A stretch of 15,135 bases of DNA from CAZRIP01 sp964600165 (GTDB taxonomy: Bacteria; Elusimicrobiota; Elusimicrobia; UBA1565; UBA9628): the NCBI GenBank assembly GCA_964600165.1, contig CAZRIP010000098.1:1-15135 (forward strand), read 5' to 3'. Positions 1 through 8,085 of this stretch are shown here, in pieces. The translations under genes were made by a program, and so were the position numbers. The notes under the pieces were generated by a model that did no database searches, was not told the DNA's origin, and worked only from the letters and a program-made list of their open reading frames with translations. The number at the start of each line of letters is the position of its first letter. The first letter of the stretch is position 1.

Positions 1-633
1 AAGGCCGCCGGGCTGCTCGAGTTCGACCTGACGGGTTTCTACGAGCTCTTTTACGACGAGTTCGTGACGGCCTCCCCGGGCGCCGGCCTCGCGAGCTTCA
101 CGACGAACGCGCCGCGCGCCGACCACCGCGGCGTCGAGGCCATGATCGTGCTGCGGCCGGGCGGCGGAGCTTATTGGTCCAACTCCTACACGCTCAACGA
201 CGCCGTCTACAAGACCTTCAACGAGACCCTCGGCCCCGGCGTCGTCCTCGACCGCTCCGGGCTCAGGGTCCCCGGCGTCGAGCGCGACGTCGTCAACTCG
301 CGCCTGGGCTTGGAGACGCCCGGCAAGTCGGGCGGCTGGATCGAGGGAAACTGGACGGGGCCTTATGTGCTCAACAACAGCAACACGCTCTACGCCCCGG
401 AGGCCGTCGTCTTCAACGCGAACCTGCATCACACGCGCAAGCTCGAGGGCTGGTTCAAGGCGATGACGGTCTACCTCGAGGCCCACAACCTGCTCAACCG
501 CCGCGTCGTCGGGTCCTCCGTCGTCGTCGCCGACGCTCCGACGGACACGCCCGCGGCGATCGCCAACGGCAAGCAGGCCTTCTTCGCCGGCGAGCCGCTC
601 GGCCTCTACGGCGGCGTTAAGCTATCATTCTAA
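1..633 (+). CDS. TonB-dependent receptor, C-terminal part (5' end outside window)
   Basis: The reading frame is open from the first base and runs 210 codons to a TAA stop, so this is the C-terminal third or so of a larger outer-membrane beta-barrel. The sequence shows alternating aromatic/polar strands, a typical late-barrel segment (EAHNLLNRRVVG, close to the 'NLLN' motif common in TonB-dependent receptors), and it ends in Phe (GGVKLSF), the usual C-terminal signal for BAM-mediated assembly. No plug domain or TonB box is visible because the 5' end is missing, so the substrate cannot be named. The next gene begins 10 bp downstream with a strong Shine-Dalgarno, so the two are probably cotranscribed. 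The assignment as a TonB-dependent receptor is inferred from barrel character and C-terminus; another 22-strand-type porin is less likely. Confidence 0.8.
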   Translation, partial: KAAGLLEFDLTGFYELFYDEFVTASPGAGLASFTTNAPRADHRGVEAMIVLRPGGGAYWSNSYTLNDAVYKTFNETLGPGVVLDRSGLRVPGVERDVVNSRLGLETPGKSGGWIEGNWTGPYVLNNSNTLYAPEAVVFNANLHHTRKLEGWFKAMTVYLEAHNLLNRRVVGSSVVVADAPTDTPAAIANGKQAFFAGEPLGLYGGVKLSF

Positions 634-643
634 AGGAGAGACG

Positions 644-1768
644 ATGAGATTCTTGATCATCCTTCTGGCGGTCTCGGCGTCGGCGCACGAGGGGCACGAG
701 CGCTCGGCCGCGCTCGGCGTGCAGAGCCTCGATTTCGCCGTCGCCGGCGGGGGAGTCCATGCCTTGACCGTCGAATACGGCGCCGACGGCAAGGCGAAGG
801 TGTTCTATCGGGCCCCGTCGGGCGAGAAGACCCGCGTCGACGCGAAAAGCCCTCCGATCGCCTACGCCAACCGCGGCAACGACGTGCCGCTCGCCGTCTC
901 GGGCAAGGACCTCCTCGCCCTTTGGCCGAAGAAGGGCACGGGCTACATGGACAGCGGGCCGATCGTCGCCGCCGCCTCGCGCGACGGCGGCAAGACGTGG
1001 GCGCCCGCCGCGACGCCGGCCGACGACGGCACCACGACCGGCCACCGCTTCCTGGCGGCGGCGACCGACGACAAAGGCGCGATCCACGCCGTTTGGCTCG
1101 ACAACCGCACGGGCAAGCAGGCGCTCTACCACGCGAGCACGTCCGACGCGGGGAAGACCTGGTCGAAGGACGCGCTGATCGACCCTTGGACTTGCGAGTG
1201 CTGCTGGAACAAGATCGCGGCGGCGCCGGGCGGAAGGCTCTACGTGCTCTACCGCGCCATGCACCCGCGCGACATGGCGCTGGCCGTATCGAGCGATTAC
1301 GGAAAAACCTGGAAGACGAGCAAGGGCGTGGGCCGCTTCAACTGGGACGTCAACATCTGCCCTCACGCCGGCGGAGGCCTGGCTGTCGCTCCCGTCGGCG
1401 GTCGCCCGCGCGTCCACGTGCTGGCTTACAACGGCGCCGAGGACGCCGAGGGGCTCTATTACCTTTGGAGCGACAATGACGGCGCGACGTGGTCGCGCCG
1501 CAAGCGCCTCGGACCGCCGGGCAGCCGGCACGGCGACATCGCCTCTTCGCCCGACGGCAAAAGCCTCGTCGCGACCTGGGATTCGCAAAGCGGCAAGGTT
1601 TACGCGGCGAAGTCGGACGACTCGGGCTCGTCGTGGTCCGAGCCGCGGCTATTGGCGGACGCCCGGGGCACGCATCCGCGCGTCGTCGCTCTCGGGGGCG
1701 GGTTCGAGGTCTTCTGGACGGAGCAGAAGCCGGATAAGCCCGCGGAGCTGAAAAGCGCCGCGCTTTAG
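644..1768 (+). CDS. Secreted Asp-box (BNR / sialidase-fold) beta-propeller protein with CxCC motif
   Basis: A 374-residue exported protein. Residues 1-14 form a short signal peptide ending in ASA, so the mature protein probably starts HEGHE. Five Asp-box motifs (S/T-x-D-x-G-x-T-W) are visible near residues 112-119, 167-173, 217-223, 276-283 and 324-331, spaced as in a six-bladed propeller. A cysteine cluster CECC (184-187) and another Cys in NICPHAG (239) are unusual for true sialidases and suggest disulfides or metal binding. I do not see the arginine triad context of authentic sialidases, so automatic labels such as exo-alpha-sialidase should be treated as fold-level only. AGGAG at 634-638 supports the start. 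It follows a TonB receptor gene by 10 bp, so a role with that receptor in the periplasm or at the surface is plausible. Its stop codon overlaps that of the convergent receptor gene. Confidence 0.85.
   Translation: MRFLIILLAVSASAHEGHERSAALGVQSLDFAVAGGGVHALTVEYGADGKAKVFYRAPSGEKTRVDAKSPPIAYANRGNDVPLAVSGKDLLALWPKKGTGYMDSGPIVAAASRDGGKTWAPAATPADDGTTTGHRFLAAATDDKGAIHAVWLDNRTGKQALYHASTSDAGKTWSKDALIDPWTCECCWNKIAAAPGGRLYVLYRAMHPRDMALAVSSDYGKTWKTSKGVGRFNWDVNICPHAGGGLAVAPVGGRPRVHVLAYNGAEDAEGLYYLWSDNDGATWSRRKRLGPPGSRHGDIASSPDGKSLVATWDSQSGKVYAAKSDDSGSSWSEPRLLADARGTHPRVVALGGGFEVFWTEQKPDKPAELKSAAL
1752..1766. terminator. Possible short bidirectional hairpin at convergent gene ends
   Basis: AAAGCG (1752-1757) and CGCTTT (1761-1766) form a 6-bp stem with a 3-nt loop, spanning the shared end of two convergent genes. 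On the - strand it is followed by TTTTC; on the + strand an AATTTTC run follows a few bases later. The stem is short, so this is a weak candidate, but it is the only hairpin found at a junction with no intergenic DNA. Confidence 0.3.
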
Positions 1769-3774
1769 AATTTTCTCGTCAAGACGGCGCGGAACTCGCG
1801 CGGGTCGGTCGGGTGCATGTGCAGGTCGCTGACGCCCTCCGCGGGCTCTCCCGGCAGTCGAGAGGCGTAATAATACTCGATGTCGTTGGCCTGCGAATCC
1901 AGTAGATTGAGGACTTCCAGCGCGACGTTCCACGACGCGCTCAGATCGACCGCCAAGCGCGCGTTGACGAGGCTCGAGGCCTTGGAGCGGACGGCGTCGT
2001 CCTGCGTCAGCGCGCGCGGGCCGAAGTAACGCTCGCGGAGCTCACCTGAAAAACGCCCGGACCTGACCGCGACGCCCGCCGCGACGACCGATTCGATCGC
2101 CTCTGGAACGTAGTTCCCGTCAGGTTCCGCGTCGATGAACCGCGCGCGGGACAACGACGCGTCGGCGTCGAGGGTCAGCCATTTCACCGGCGTGTAGTAG
2201 TTGGCCCACTCCACGCCGTAGCGGCGGCTGGGGCCGCTGGGCTGCGTGGTCCCGGAGTCGGCGTCCCAGACGAGCTCGGAGCCGATCTTGAGGACCCATA
2301 ACGAGACCGTGCTCTGCAGGCCCGGGACGAGCAGCGTTCTGGCGCCCACCTCGCCGCCGACCGTGCGCACGAGCGGCGTGACGGGGCTTGGCGTCGTCGC
2401 GCCGCGCGCGTCGTTCGAGTGCAGGCTGTAGCCGCCGTTCAGATAGAACTCGGTGCGGGCCCAGGGCCCGAAGATCAAGGAAAGCTTCGGGCTGAACAGG
2501 CCCGGCGTCAGATCGCCGGAGTTCTGGGGAGCGACGGCGCTGCGGACGTTCATGCGGTAGACGTCGCCGCGCAAGCCGGCGACGCTGCGAAACGCCTCGC
2601 TCCATTCGACTCGATTCTCGAGGTAGGGAGACACGGACGTCTCTCCGACGCGGTCCCGCGTCGTGACTGAGAGGACCCGCCGGTCCTGGGTCTGGAACAG
2701 GCCGTTGGAGATCTCGTCGTCGCGGACTTGAAGCCCGAGCGTGCTCGCGGTTTTTCTGCCGCTCCAGTCGGCGTCCCATTCGCGGCTGGCCTTGAGGCCG
2801 GAGACGAAGCGCCGATCCTGCTGCTCGATCTGGTCGCCGTGGACCGGGTCGCTCAGAAAATAGGTGAAGTCGGACCAGAGATGCAGATCGTAGTAGAAGG
2901 CGTACGCGGAGATCATGGTCTTTCCGCGCTCGTCTCCGGCGCGCCACCGCCCGGAAAGGCTGTAGCGCTGAGAGTCGCCGCCGTCGCTCTCGTCGAGCGA
3001 GCCGAAGCGTCCGATGAGCCCTTCGTCGAGCGCTCGCTGAGCGACCTGGTCCGTCGAGTTCCACTTTCCCTTGTAACCCATGGCCTCGACGCTCAGGCCG
3101 TTCTCGTCGTCGCCGCGGGAATAGCGCAGCACGGCGTTCGCCTTGTCGTTGTCGTCCGGCCGCGTCCAAGGACCGTCGTCGCGCATCAGCTCGAGCGCGT
3201 AGAGGACATGAGCCGCGCCGAGCGAAGACGAGCCGGCGTAGAGCGCTCGGCCGTAGCCGAAGCTGCCGCCCTCCGCCTTCAGCATGGCGCGGGGCAGCGA
3301 GTCCATGTATTCCAAGTCGGCCGAGCCGGCCGCGGAGAAGTCGCCTTGATCGGCGCGATAGGAGCCTTTACGAAACTTCAGCGTTTCGACGAGCTCGGGG
3401 ATCAGGAAGTTGAGGTCCGAATAGCCTTGACCGTGCGCGTGAGTGGGCAGATTGACTGGAACGCCGTCGACGCTCGTGGCGAAGTCCGTCCCGTGGTCCA
3501 GGTTGAAGCCGCGCAGGAAATACTGGTTCGCCTTGCCCGGGCCCGAATGCTGCGTGATCACCATGCCGGGGACCGTCTCCAGCATTTCGCCGGTGCGCGC
3601 CAGCGGTCGCTGCGCGAGCTGCTCTTGGCCCACGACGCCTTCAGAGGCGGAGTCCGCCGCTCTGAGGAGGCTGTCGGCGCGACCGTAGACGACGATCGGA
3701 GGCAGGTCCGCGGGTTGATCTTGGGCCCAGAGATTTAGGGCCGGAAAAAATAACGCGGATACGAGCAGCGGCAC
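1765..3774 (-). CDS. TonB-dependent outer-membrane receptor (second receptor of the operon)
   Basis: A 669-residue TonB-dependent receptor. Residues 1-18 look like a signal peptide (hydrophobic VSALFFPALNLWA) but with no Lys/Arg in the n-region. PIVVYGRADS (about 26-35) is a TonB-box-like stretch. The plug follows (about 40-160), with the characteristic LRGFNLDHGTDFATSVDGVPVN region and a His-containing LPTHAHGQGYSD segment. The rest is barrel strands, ending in the terminal Phe of TRKF. Start is GTG at 3774, only 3 nt after the permease stop and in the same frame, so it is the last gene of the operon and probably translated by coupling. The substrate is unknown. Adjacency to a Ni/Co-type permease suggests a metal chelate distinct from the catecholate handled by the first receptor; this is inference from position only. 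Confidence 0.9.
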   Translation of the reverse strand: MPLLVSALFFPALNLWAQDQPADLPPIVVYGRADSLLRAADSASEGVVGQEQLAQRPLARTGEMLETVPGMVITQHSGPGKANQYFLRGFNLDHGTDFATSVDGVPVNLPTHAHGQGYSDLNFLIPELVETLKFRKGSYRADQGDFSAAGSADLEYMDSLPRAMLKAEGGSFGYGRALYAGSSSLGAAHVLYALELMRDDGPWTRPDDNDKANAVLRYSRGDDENGLSVEAMGYKGKWNSTDQVAQRALDEGLIGRFGSLDESDGGDSQRYSLSGRWRAGDERGKTMISAYAFYYDLHLWSDFTYFLSDPVHGDQIEQQDRRFVSGLKASREWDADWSGRKTASTLGLQVRDDEISNGLFQTQDRRVLSVTTRDRVGETSVSPYLENRVEWSEAFRSVAGLRGDVYRMNVRSAVAPQNSGDLTPGLFSPKLSLIFGPWARTEFYLNGGYSLHSNDARGATTPSPVTPLVRTVGGEVGARTLLVPGLQSTVSLWVLKIGSELVWDADSGTTQPSGPSRRYGVEWANYYTPVKWLTLDADASLSRARFIDAEPDGNYVPEAIESVVAAGVAVRSGRFSGELRERYFGPRALTQDDAVRSKASSLVNARLAVDLSASWNVALEVLNLLDSQANDIEYYYASRLPGEPAEGVSDLHMHPTDPREFRAVLTRKF

Positions 3775-3777
3775 GCC

Positions 3778-4572
3778 CTACTCGGGGGTCCAGCGCGGCG
3801 CGGACGAGAACAGCCCGTCGACGACGCCGAGCCGATAAGCGAGCCAGAGGCCGAACGAGAGGCTCACGAGGCCCGTGACGAAAGTGAGCAGCCGTTCGCT
3901 GCGGTCCCATGAGCGCGCCAGCCTGAACATGGCGAACTCCATCAGCGCGGAGAGGATCAGCATGCCGGCCATCGTGCCGACGCCGAAGATCAGCAGGTAG
4001 CAGATCGCGAGCTTCGCGTCCCGGATCGTGGCGAGCACGAGGAGCGCCACCGCCGCGCTGCCGGCCAAGCCGTGGACGAGGCCGACGGCGAGCGAGCGCG
4101 CGAGCTGAAAGACGCCCGCGTCGCGCACGTGTCCCTTGAGCCAGCCGAGCTCGACGTCCACCAGATGCGCGTGCGCTCTGCCGTGCTCGCCGTGGGAGCG
4201 TTCCAGCAGCGCGTGCGCGTGCTCGGGGTCGTCGTGGGAGTGCGGATGGGCGTGCATGGGAAGCCCGAGCGAGCCGAGGCCGTAGCCCGCCATGTTGAGC
4301 GCGCCGAGGAGGATCAGGACGAGGCTCACGCAGAACTCCATGCCGAGCCCGATCCGGGGAGGGATCACTACGTTGAACGCGATGATGGCGGCGCCGACGG
4401 CGAAGATGGTGATCGTGTGCCCGAGCCCCCAGAACGCCCCGAGAAGCCAGGACGTGCCGAGGCGCTTGGCGCGCGCGACGATGGTCGAGACGGCGACGAC
4501 GTGGTCGGAGTCCGTCGCGTGCTTCATGCCGAGCCAGAAGCCGAGCGCGAGCGCGGCCCAGAGGCTAGTCAT
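3778..4572 (-). CDS. NiCoT/UreH-like nickel-cobalt (divalent metal) permease
   Basis: A 264-residue inner-membrane protein with about six hydrophobic segments. GMKHATDSDHV (residues 15-25) matches the helix-II signature of the NiCoT/UreH superfamily (H-x4-D-H type), followed by GLGHT (49-53) and a second conserved-looking VHGLAGSAA (166-174). A cytoplasmic or periplasmic loop at 107-136 carries ten His plus several acidic residues, as in metal-handling members. The chosen ATG (4572) forms an ATGA overlap with the upstream PepSY gene. The frame stays open further upstream, but that extension is low-complexity Arg-rich shadow of the PepSY gene. In known relatives the substrate is Ni2+ or Co2+. 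In this iron-type operon Fe2+ or another metal is possible, and the sequence does not decide. Confidence 0.85.
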   Translation of the reverse strand: MTSLWAALALGFWLGMKHATDSDHVVAVSTIVARAKRLGTSWLLGAFWGLGHTITIFAVGAAIIAFNVVIPPRIGLGMEFCVSLVLILLGALNMAGYGLGSLGLPMHAHPHSHDDPEHAHALLERSHGEHGRAHAHLVDVELGWLKGHVRDAGVFQLARSLAVGLVHGLAGSAAVALLVLATIRDAKLAICYLLIFGVGTMAGMLILSALMEFAMFRLARSWDRSERLLTFVTGLVSLSFGLWLAYRLGVVDGLFSSAPRWTPE

Positions 4573-5270
4573 CTGCCGTTCTTGCCCTTGCGCGTCTGGA
4601 GCCAGAGCTTGAAGCCCGAGGCCACGAGGAAGAGCAGGAAGAAGCCGGGGATCGCCGTCAGGGCCTTGTCGGTGCGGAAGAAGTCGAGCTTGTGCAGGCG
4701 CATGACCCAGAAGTGGAAGCGCCGCGCGCGATCGTAGACGTCGACAAGCTGCCCCGAGCGCGCGTCGACGACGACCTGCGTCCCTCCGTTCTCGGCGTAG
4801 GAGGTGATCCAGACCGAGCCTTTCTTGCGGCCGTCCGGCCCCTCGAATTCGTCGCGGCGCTCGAGCGCCGCGCGCGTCCAGCTCGCTGGCACGTACTGGG
4901 CGGCGATCTTGCCTGCGAAGTCCTCCGCCAGAGGAGAGAGCTTCTCGCCCGTCTGCGCGTCGACGAGGACCGCCGTCTTCTTGGCTTGGGCCTCGTAGAC
5001 GAGCCGTCCGGCCTCGGCGCGCAGGTTGAGCCCGGTCGCGTCCTCGAGGCCGGCGGCGGCCAGCGCCTGCCTCGGGCTCAGGCGCGCCGAGGCCAGGGGC
5101 GGCGCCTCGACGGGCGTCTTGATCTTCTTGAAGCCCTCGGAAAGATAGAGCCTTCCGGCGTTGGCCCACAAAAGGCCCGTCAGCGCGCTCGAGGCGAGGA
5201 AGAGCCCGCCGATCGCTCCCGCCGTCCCGTGTCGGTCGCGCCAGGCCTTGGCGTTCAAAGCTCGGCCCAT
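4569..5270 (-). CDS. PepSY-domain inner-membrane protein (PiuB-like position)
   Basis: A 233-residue protein with one N-terminal membrane segment (about 17-36, GAIGGLFLASSALTGLLW), a periplasmic region (about 40-185) and a C-terminal membrane segment (about 203-223, LTAIPGFFLLFLVASGF). The periplasmic part contains a PepSY-like repeat around 64-112 (SPRQALAAAG ... VLVDAQTGEKL) and a second one ending at VVVDARSGQLVDVYD (166-180). HFWVMRLHKLDFF (186-198) before the last helix resembles the PepSY_TM His/Trp motif. It is shorter than the PepSY membrane proteins usually found beside siderophore receptors. Gene order receptor-PiuC-PepSY matches the piuA-piuC-piuB arrangement known in Pseudomonas, which suggests a role in reduction or release of iron from siderophore. 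Its ATG overlaps the end of piuC by 16 bp. An exact start elsewhere is not excluded because the RBS is weak. Confidence 0.8.
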   Translation of the reverse strand: MGRALNAKAWRDRHGTAGAIGGLFLASSALTGLLWANAGRLYLSEGFKKIKTPVEAPPLASARLSPRQALAAAGLEDATGLNLRAEAGRLVYEAQAKKTAVLVDAQTGEKLSPLAEDFAGKIAAQYVPASWTRAALERRDEFEGPDGRKKGSVWITSYAENGGTQVVVDARSGQLVDVYDRARRFHFWVMRLHKLDFFRTDKALTAIPGFFLLFLVASGFKLWLQTRKGKNGR

Positions 5271-5935
5271 TGCCTGAGCAAGTTGTGATAGACCCCGGTC
5301 AGCTGGACGGCCGAGGGGTGGTCGGGATGATCTGCCGAGAGCTTTTGGATCGCCAAGTCCATGTCGAAGAGCAGGGAGCGCTTGCCGTCGTCGCGGATCA
5401 TGCTCTGGATCCAGAAGAAAGACGCCACCCGCGCGCCTCGCGTCACAGGTTTGACGTGGTGGAGGCTCGAGGCCGGGTACAGCACCAAGTCGCCCGCGGG
5501 CAGCTTGACCTGGTGAAAACCATAGACGTCCTCGACGGTCAGCTCGCCGCCGTCGTACTCGTGCGGGTCGCTCAAGAACAGCGTCGCCGAGAGGTCCGTG
5601 CGGATGCGGACCGGTGTCCCGGGCAGATGGCGGATGGCGTTGTCGACGTGCGTGCCGAAAGCCTCGTCGCTCTCGTATTTGTTGAAGAGCGGCGGAAAGA
5701 CGGTCTTCGGCAGCGCCGCGGCGACGAACAAGGAGTTGCGCCCGAGCGCGGCGAGGATCGTCTCGCCGAGCTCGCGCGCCGCCGGATGATCCTCGGGGAC
5801 CTGCTTGTTCTTCTTGGCGCGCGCGGACTGGTGGCCCGCGGTGACGCGGCCGTCGACCCACGGAGCCTGCGAGAGCTTGGCGCGCGCCTGCGTGACTTGC
5901 TCGGCGGTCAGGAGACCGGGGACGTGGACGAGCAT
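5255..5935 (-). CDS. piuC: PKHD-type Fe(II)/2-oxoglutarate-dependent hydroxylase PiuC/YbiX
   Basis: A 226-residue cytosolic protein of the PiuC/YbiX family. The facial triad is visible: H96 and D98 in GTHVDNAIR, and H159 in SSLHHVKPVTRGAR, with R169 positioned to bind the 2-oxoglutarate carboxylate. DGGELTVED (128-136) is the usual strand following the HxD segment. Length and motif positions are those expected of the family (about 225 residues). The start codon overlaps the siderophore-receptor stop as TGATG, showing translational coupling. In E. coli and Pseudomonas this gene sits next to fiu/piuA. The natural substrate is unknown, and a siderophore- or iron-linked hydroxylation is the usual inference. 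Nothing appears truncated or mutated. Confidence 0.95.
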   Translation of the reverse strand: MLVHVPGLLTAEQVTQARAKLSQAPWVDGRVTAGHQSARAKKNKQVPEDHPAARELGETILAALGRNSLFVAAALPKTVFPPLFNKYESDEAFGTHVDNAIRHLPGTPVRIRTDLSATLFLSDPHEYDGGELTVEDVYGFHQVKLPAGDLVLYPASSLHHVKPVTRGARVASFFWIQSMIRDDGKRSLLFDMDLAIQKLSADHPDHPSAVQLTGVYHNLLRQWAEL

Positions 5936-8085
5936 CAGAACTTCCAGTCCGTCGTGACGAGGAACGTCCGGCCCGCGCCCGGAATCACGTGGCCCGGGTG
6001 GATCCCGTCGTAATAGAACTTGTCGGTCAGGTTCGTCACGTTGAGCTGCACGGAGACCTTCTTGGTGGCCTGCCACTTGGCCATGGCGCTGAACGTCACG
6101 TAGCCGGGCGCCTGGCCGACGAAGCCGGCCTCGGCCGTCGTGCCGGTCGCCGGCGTCGTGCCGGTGGCGCGCGCCGACACCGCGTCCGCGCCCGCGCCGA
6201 GCTGCACGTCGTGAGGAAGCTGGTAGGTCGTCCACGTCGTCAGCGTGTTCTTCGGCGTGTTGCCCAGCGGCCGGCCCGTCACGCCCGGCGTCACCGAGGC
6301 GATCACCTTGCTCTTGAGGAACGTGTAGCCGGCGAAGGCCTGCCAGGCGCGCGTGATCGCGCCGCGCAGCCCCACGGAGAAGCCGTCGACGCGCTGATCG
6401 CCCGAGAGGATCTGCAGCGCGGCGTTGTTGGGGTCGGTCTCGCGCGCGTTGAGCATCTCGTCGCGGAAGACGGCGAAGTCGGCGCTCAGCCGCCGGTCCA
6501 AGAGCTCCCACTTCGTCCCGAGCTCGTAGGAGCGGTTCTTCTCCGGGGGAAGGCTCGCCGTCGCCGCGGTCAAGGCGAGCTGCTCGGCCGAGGGGTTGAA
6601 GGACGTGCCCGCGGAGAAGTAGGCGCTGCCGTAGTCGACGGGCTTGTAGACGAGCCCGCCGCGCCAGCTGACCATGCGGTCGACGCGCTCGAAGAAGCTC
6701 GACGGCGTCACGTCCTGCGTGACGTAGGAGGCGGCGCGGTCCCAGCGCGCGCCGCCGATGAGGTCCCAGCGCGGGCCGAGGGACATCGTGTCCAACGCGT
6801 ACAGCGCGAAGGTGTCGACCGTCGCGCGCGTGACGGAGGCGACGGCCGCCGTGCCCGCGAACTGCGCGCCGTCGTTGGGCGCGACGAGCGTCGTCGCCGG
6901 GACGTTCGTGTAGGTCGTGCGCGTCGGCGCCGAGGTCTCGTGGTCGAACTCCGTGCCGGCGACGACGGCGTGGCCGACGGGGCCGGTCGCGAACTTGGCG
7001 GAGACCTCGGCCTGGTTCTGCAGGCTGCGCTCCGTGCTCTTCGTCGTGAGCTCGTTGCGGTTGACGGAGATCGACGCCTGCGGCGCGCCGTTGACGAACG
7101 CGCCGGCGATCTGCGGCTCGGTGATGCGCGCGTCGCGCTCGTAGTCCGCGTAGCGCAGCTGGTCGCGCACGGTGACCTTCTCATTGACGTCGTGCTCGGC
7201 CTTGCCCGTCAGCACGTCGGCCGTGGCCTTGAAGTAGTCGTTGGGAAAGCCGTAGAACGAGCGGCGGTCGACCTGCGCCGGCGTCCCGTAGAACCACGGC
7301 AAGCCGTAGTCCGGGACGTCGTTCTCCGACTGGTGCAGGTAGGTCAGCGTCAGGCGGCTCGGCGTGCCCATGCCGATGGTCAGCGCCGGCGCGAAGCCGT
7401 AGCGGCCGTTCTCGGCCACGTTGCGGCCGGCGACCTCGGACTTGTGGCCCATCACGTTGAGCCGGAACCCGGCGCCGGGAGCGAACTCGAGCGGGCGGCT
7501 GATGTCGGCCGTGGCTCGGCGCGTGGCGTCGCTGCCGACGGCGAAGGTGGCCTCGTCGAGCGGGCTCTCGAGGGGAAGCTTCGTGGCCTGGTTGATCGCG
7601 CCGCCCGTCGAGCCTCGTCCGAACATCAGCGAGGCCGGACCTTGCAGCACCTCGACTTCCTGCAGGTTGAAAGGATCGCGATAGTAGCTGCCGAAGTCGC
7701 GCATGCCGTCGAGGAAGAAGTCGGAGCGGGCCGAGAAGCCGCGGATCGTCAGGTTGTCGCCCTGCGAGCTGCCTTCGCCCGCGGCGATGCTGATGCCGGA
7801 GACGTTGCGCAGGACGTCGCGCATCTGGGTGACGCCTTGGTCCTGGATCAGCTGCTGCGGCAGGATGACGATCGACTGCGGCGTCTCGACCAGGGGCTGG
7901 GTGTTCTTGCCGAGCGAGGAAGTCCCGGGATTGTAGCCGCGCTCGCCGGTGACGATCACCTCGGAGAGCGGCGTCTCCTTTTTAGCGGCGTCGTCGGCGC
8001 CGCCTTCGCCGGCGAAGGCCGTCGAAGCGAGGGAGGCGGCGAGCAGGGACGAAAAGCACGTCGGGCGGAGTTTGCGGGGTTTCAT
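5935..8085 (-). CDS. Catecholate-type TonB-dependent siderophore receptor (Fiu/PiuA-like)
   Basis: A 716-residue receptor. Residues 1-25 are a signal peptide (n-region KPRKLR, cleavage after AFA). LSEVIVTGE (40-48) is the TonB box. The plug (about 55-170) carries family hallmarks: VETPQSIVILPQQLIQDQ, LRNVSGISIAAGEG, LTIRGFSARSDFFLDGMRD and VEVLQGPASLMFGRGSTGG. The barrel follows and ends in TTDWKF with the terminal Phe. This pattern is that of siderophore receptors of the Fiu/FhuE/PiuA type, and the directly coupled piuC and PepSY genes favour the Fiu/PiuA group, that is, ferric catecholates or their breakdown products. GAGAGGA lies 5 nt before the ATG. It is separated from tonB by 61 bp in which I see no promoter, so it should share the upstream transcript. 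The exact ligand is inferred, not shown. Confidence 0.92.
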   Translation of the reverse strand: MKPRKLRPTCFSSLLAASLASTAFAGEGGADDAAKKETPLSEVIVTGERGYNPGTSSLGKNTQPLVETPQSIVILPQQLIQDQGVTQMRDVLRNVSGISIAAGEGSSQGDNLTIRGFSARSDFFLDGMRDFGSYYRDPFNLQEVEVLQGPASLMFGRGSTGGAINQATKLPLESPLDEATFAVGSDATRRATADISRPLEFAPGAGFRLNVMGHKSEVAGRNVAENGRYGFAPALTIGMGTPSRLTLTYLHQSENDVPDYGLPWFYGTPAQVDRRSFYGFPNDYFKATADVLTGKAEHDVNEKVTVRDQLRYADYERDARITEPQIAGAFVNGAPQASISVNRNELTTKSTERSLQNQAEVSAKFATGPVGHAVVAGTEFDHETSAPTRTTYTNVPATTLVAPNDGAQFAGTAAVASVTRATVDTFALYALDTMSLGPRWDLIGGARWDRAASYVTQDVTPSSFFERVDRMVSWRGGLVYKPVDYGSAYFSAGTSFNPSAEQLALTAATASLPPEKNRSYELGTKWELLDRRLSADFAVFRDEMLNARETDPNNAALQILSGDQRVDGFSVGLRGAITRAWQAFAGYTFLKSKVIASVTPGVTGRPLGNTPKNTLTTWTTYQLPHDVQLGAGADAVSARATGTTPATGTTAEAGFVGQAPGYVTFSAMAKWQATKKVSVQLNVTNLTDKFYYDGIHPGHVIPGAGRTFLVTTDWKF

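Noticed and set aside
2728..3738. 336-codon open frame on the + strand opposite the second receptor
   Set aside because: Antisense shadow with no recognisable motif, signal peptide or ribosome binding site.
3778..3780. TAG as a reassigned sense codon making a permease-receptor fusion
   Set aside because: TAG also ends exbD, the DsbA-family gene and the Asp-box gene at natural C-termini, so it acts as a stop here.
4573..5169. N-terminal extension of the permease frame by 199 codons
   Set aside because: The extension is an Arg/Gly-rich shadow of the PepSY gene; the family starts near MTSLWAALALGFWLGMKH, and the ATGA overlap supports 4572.
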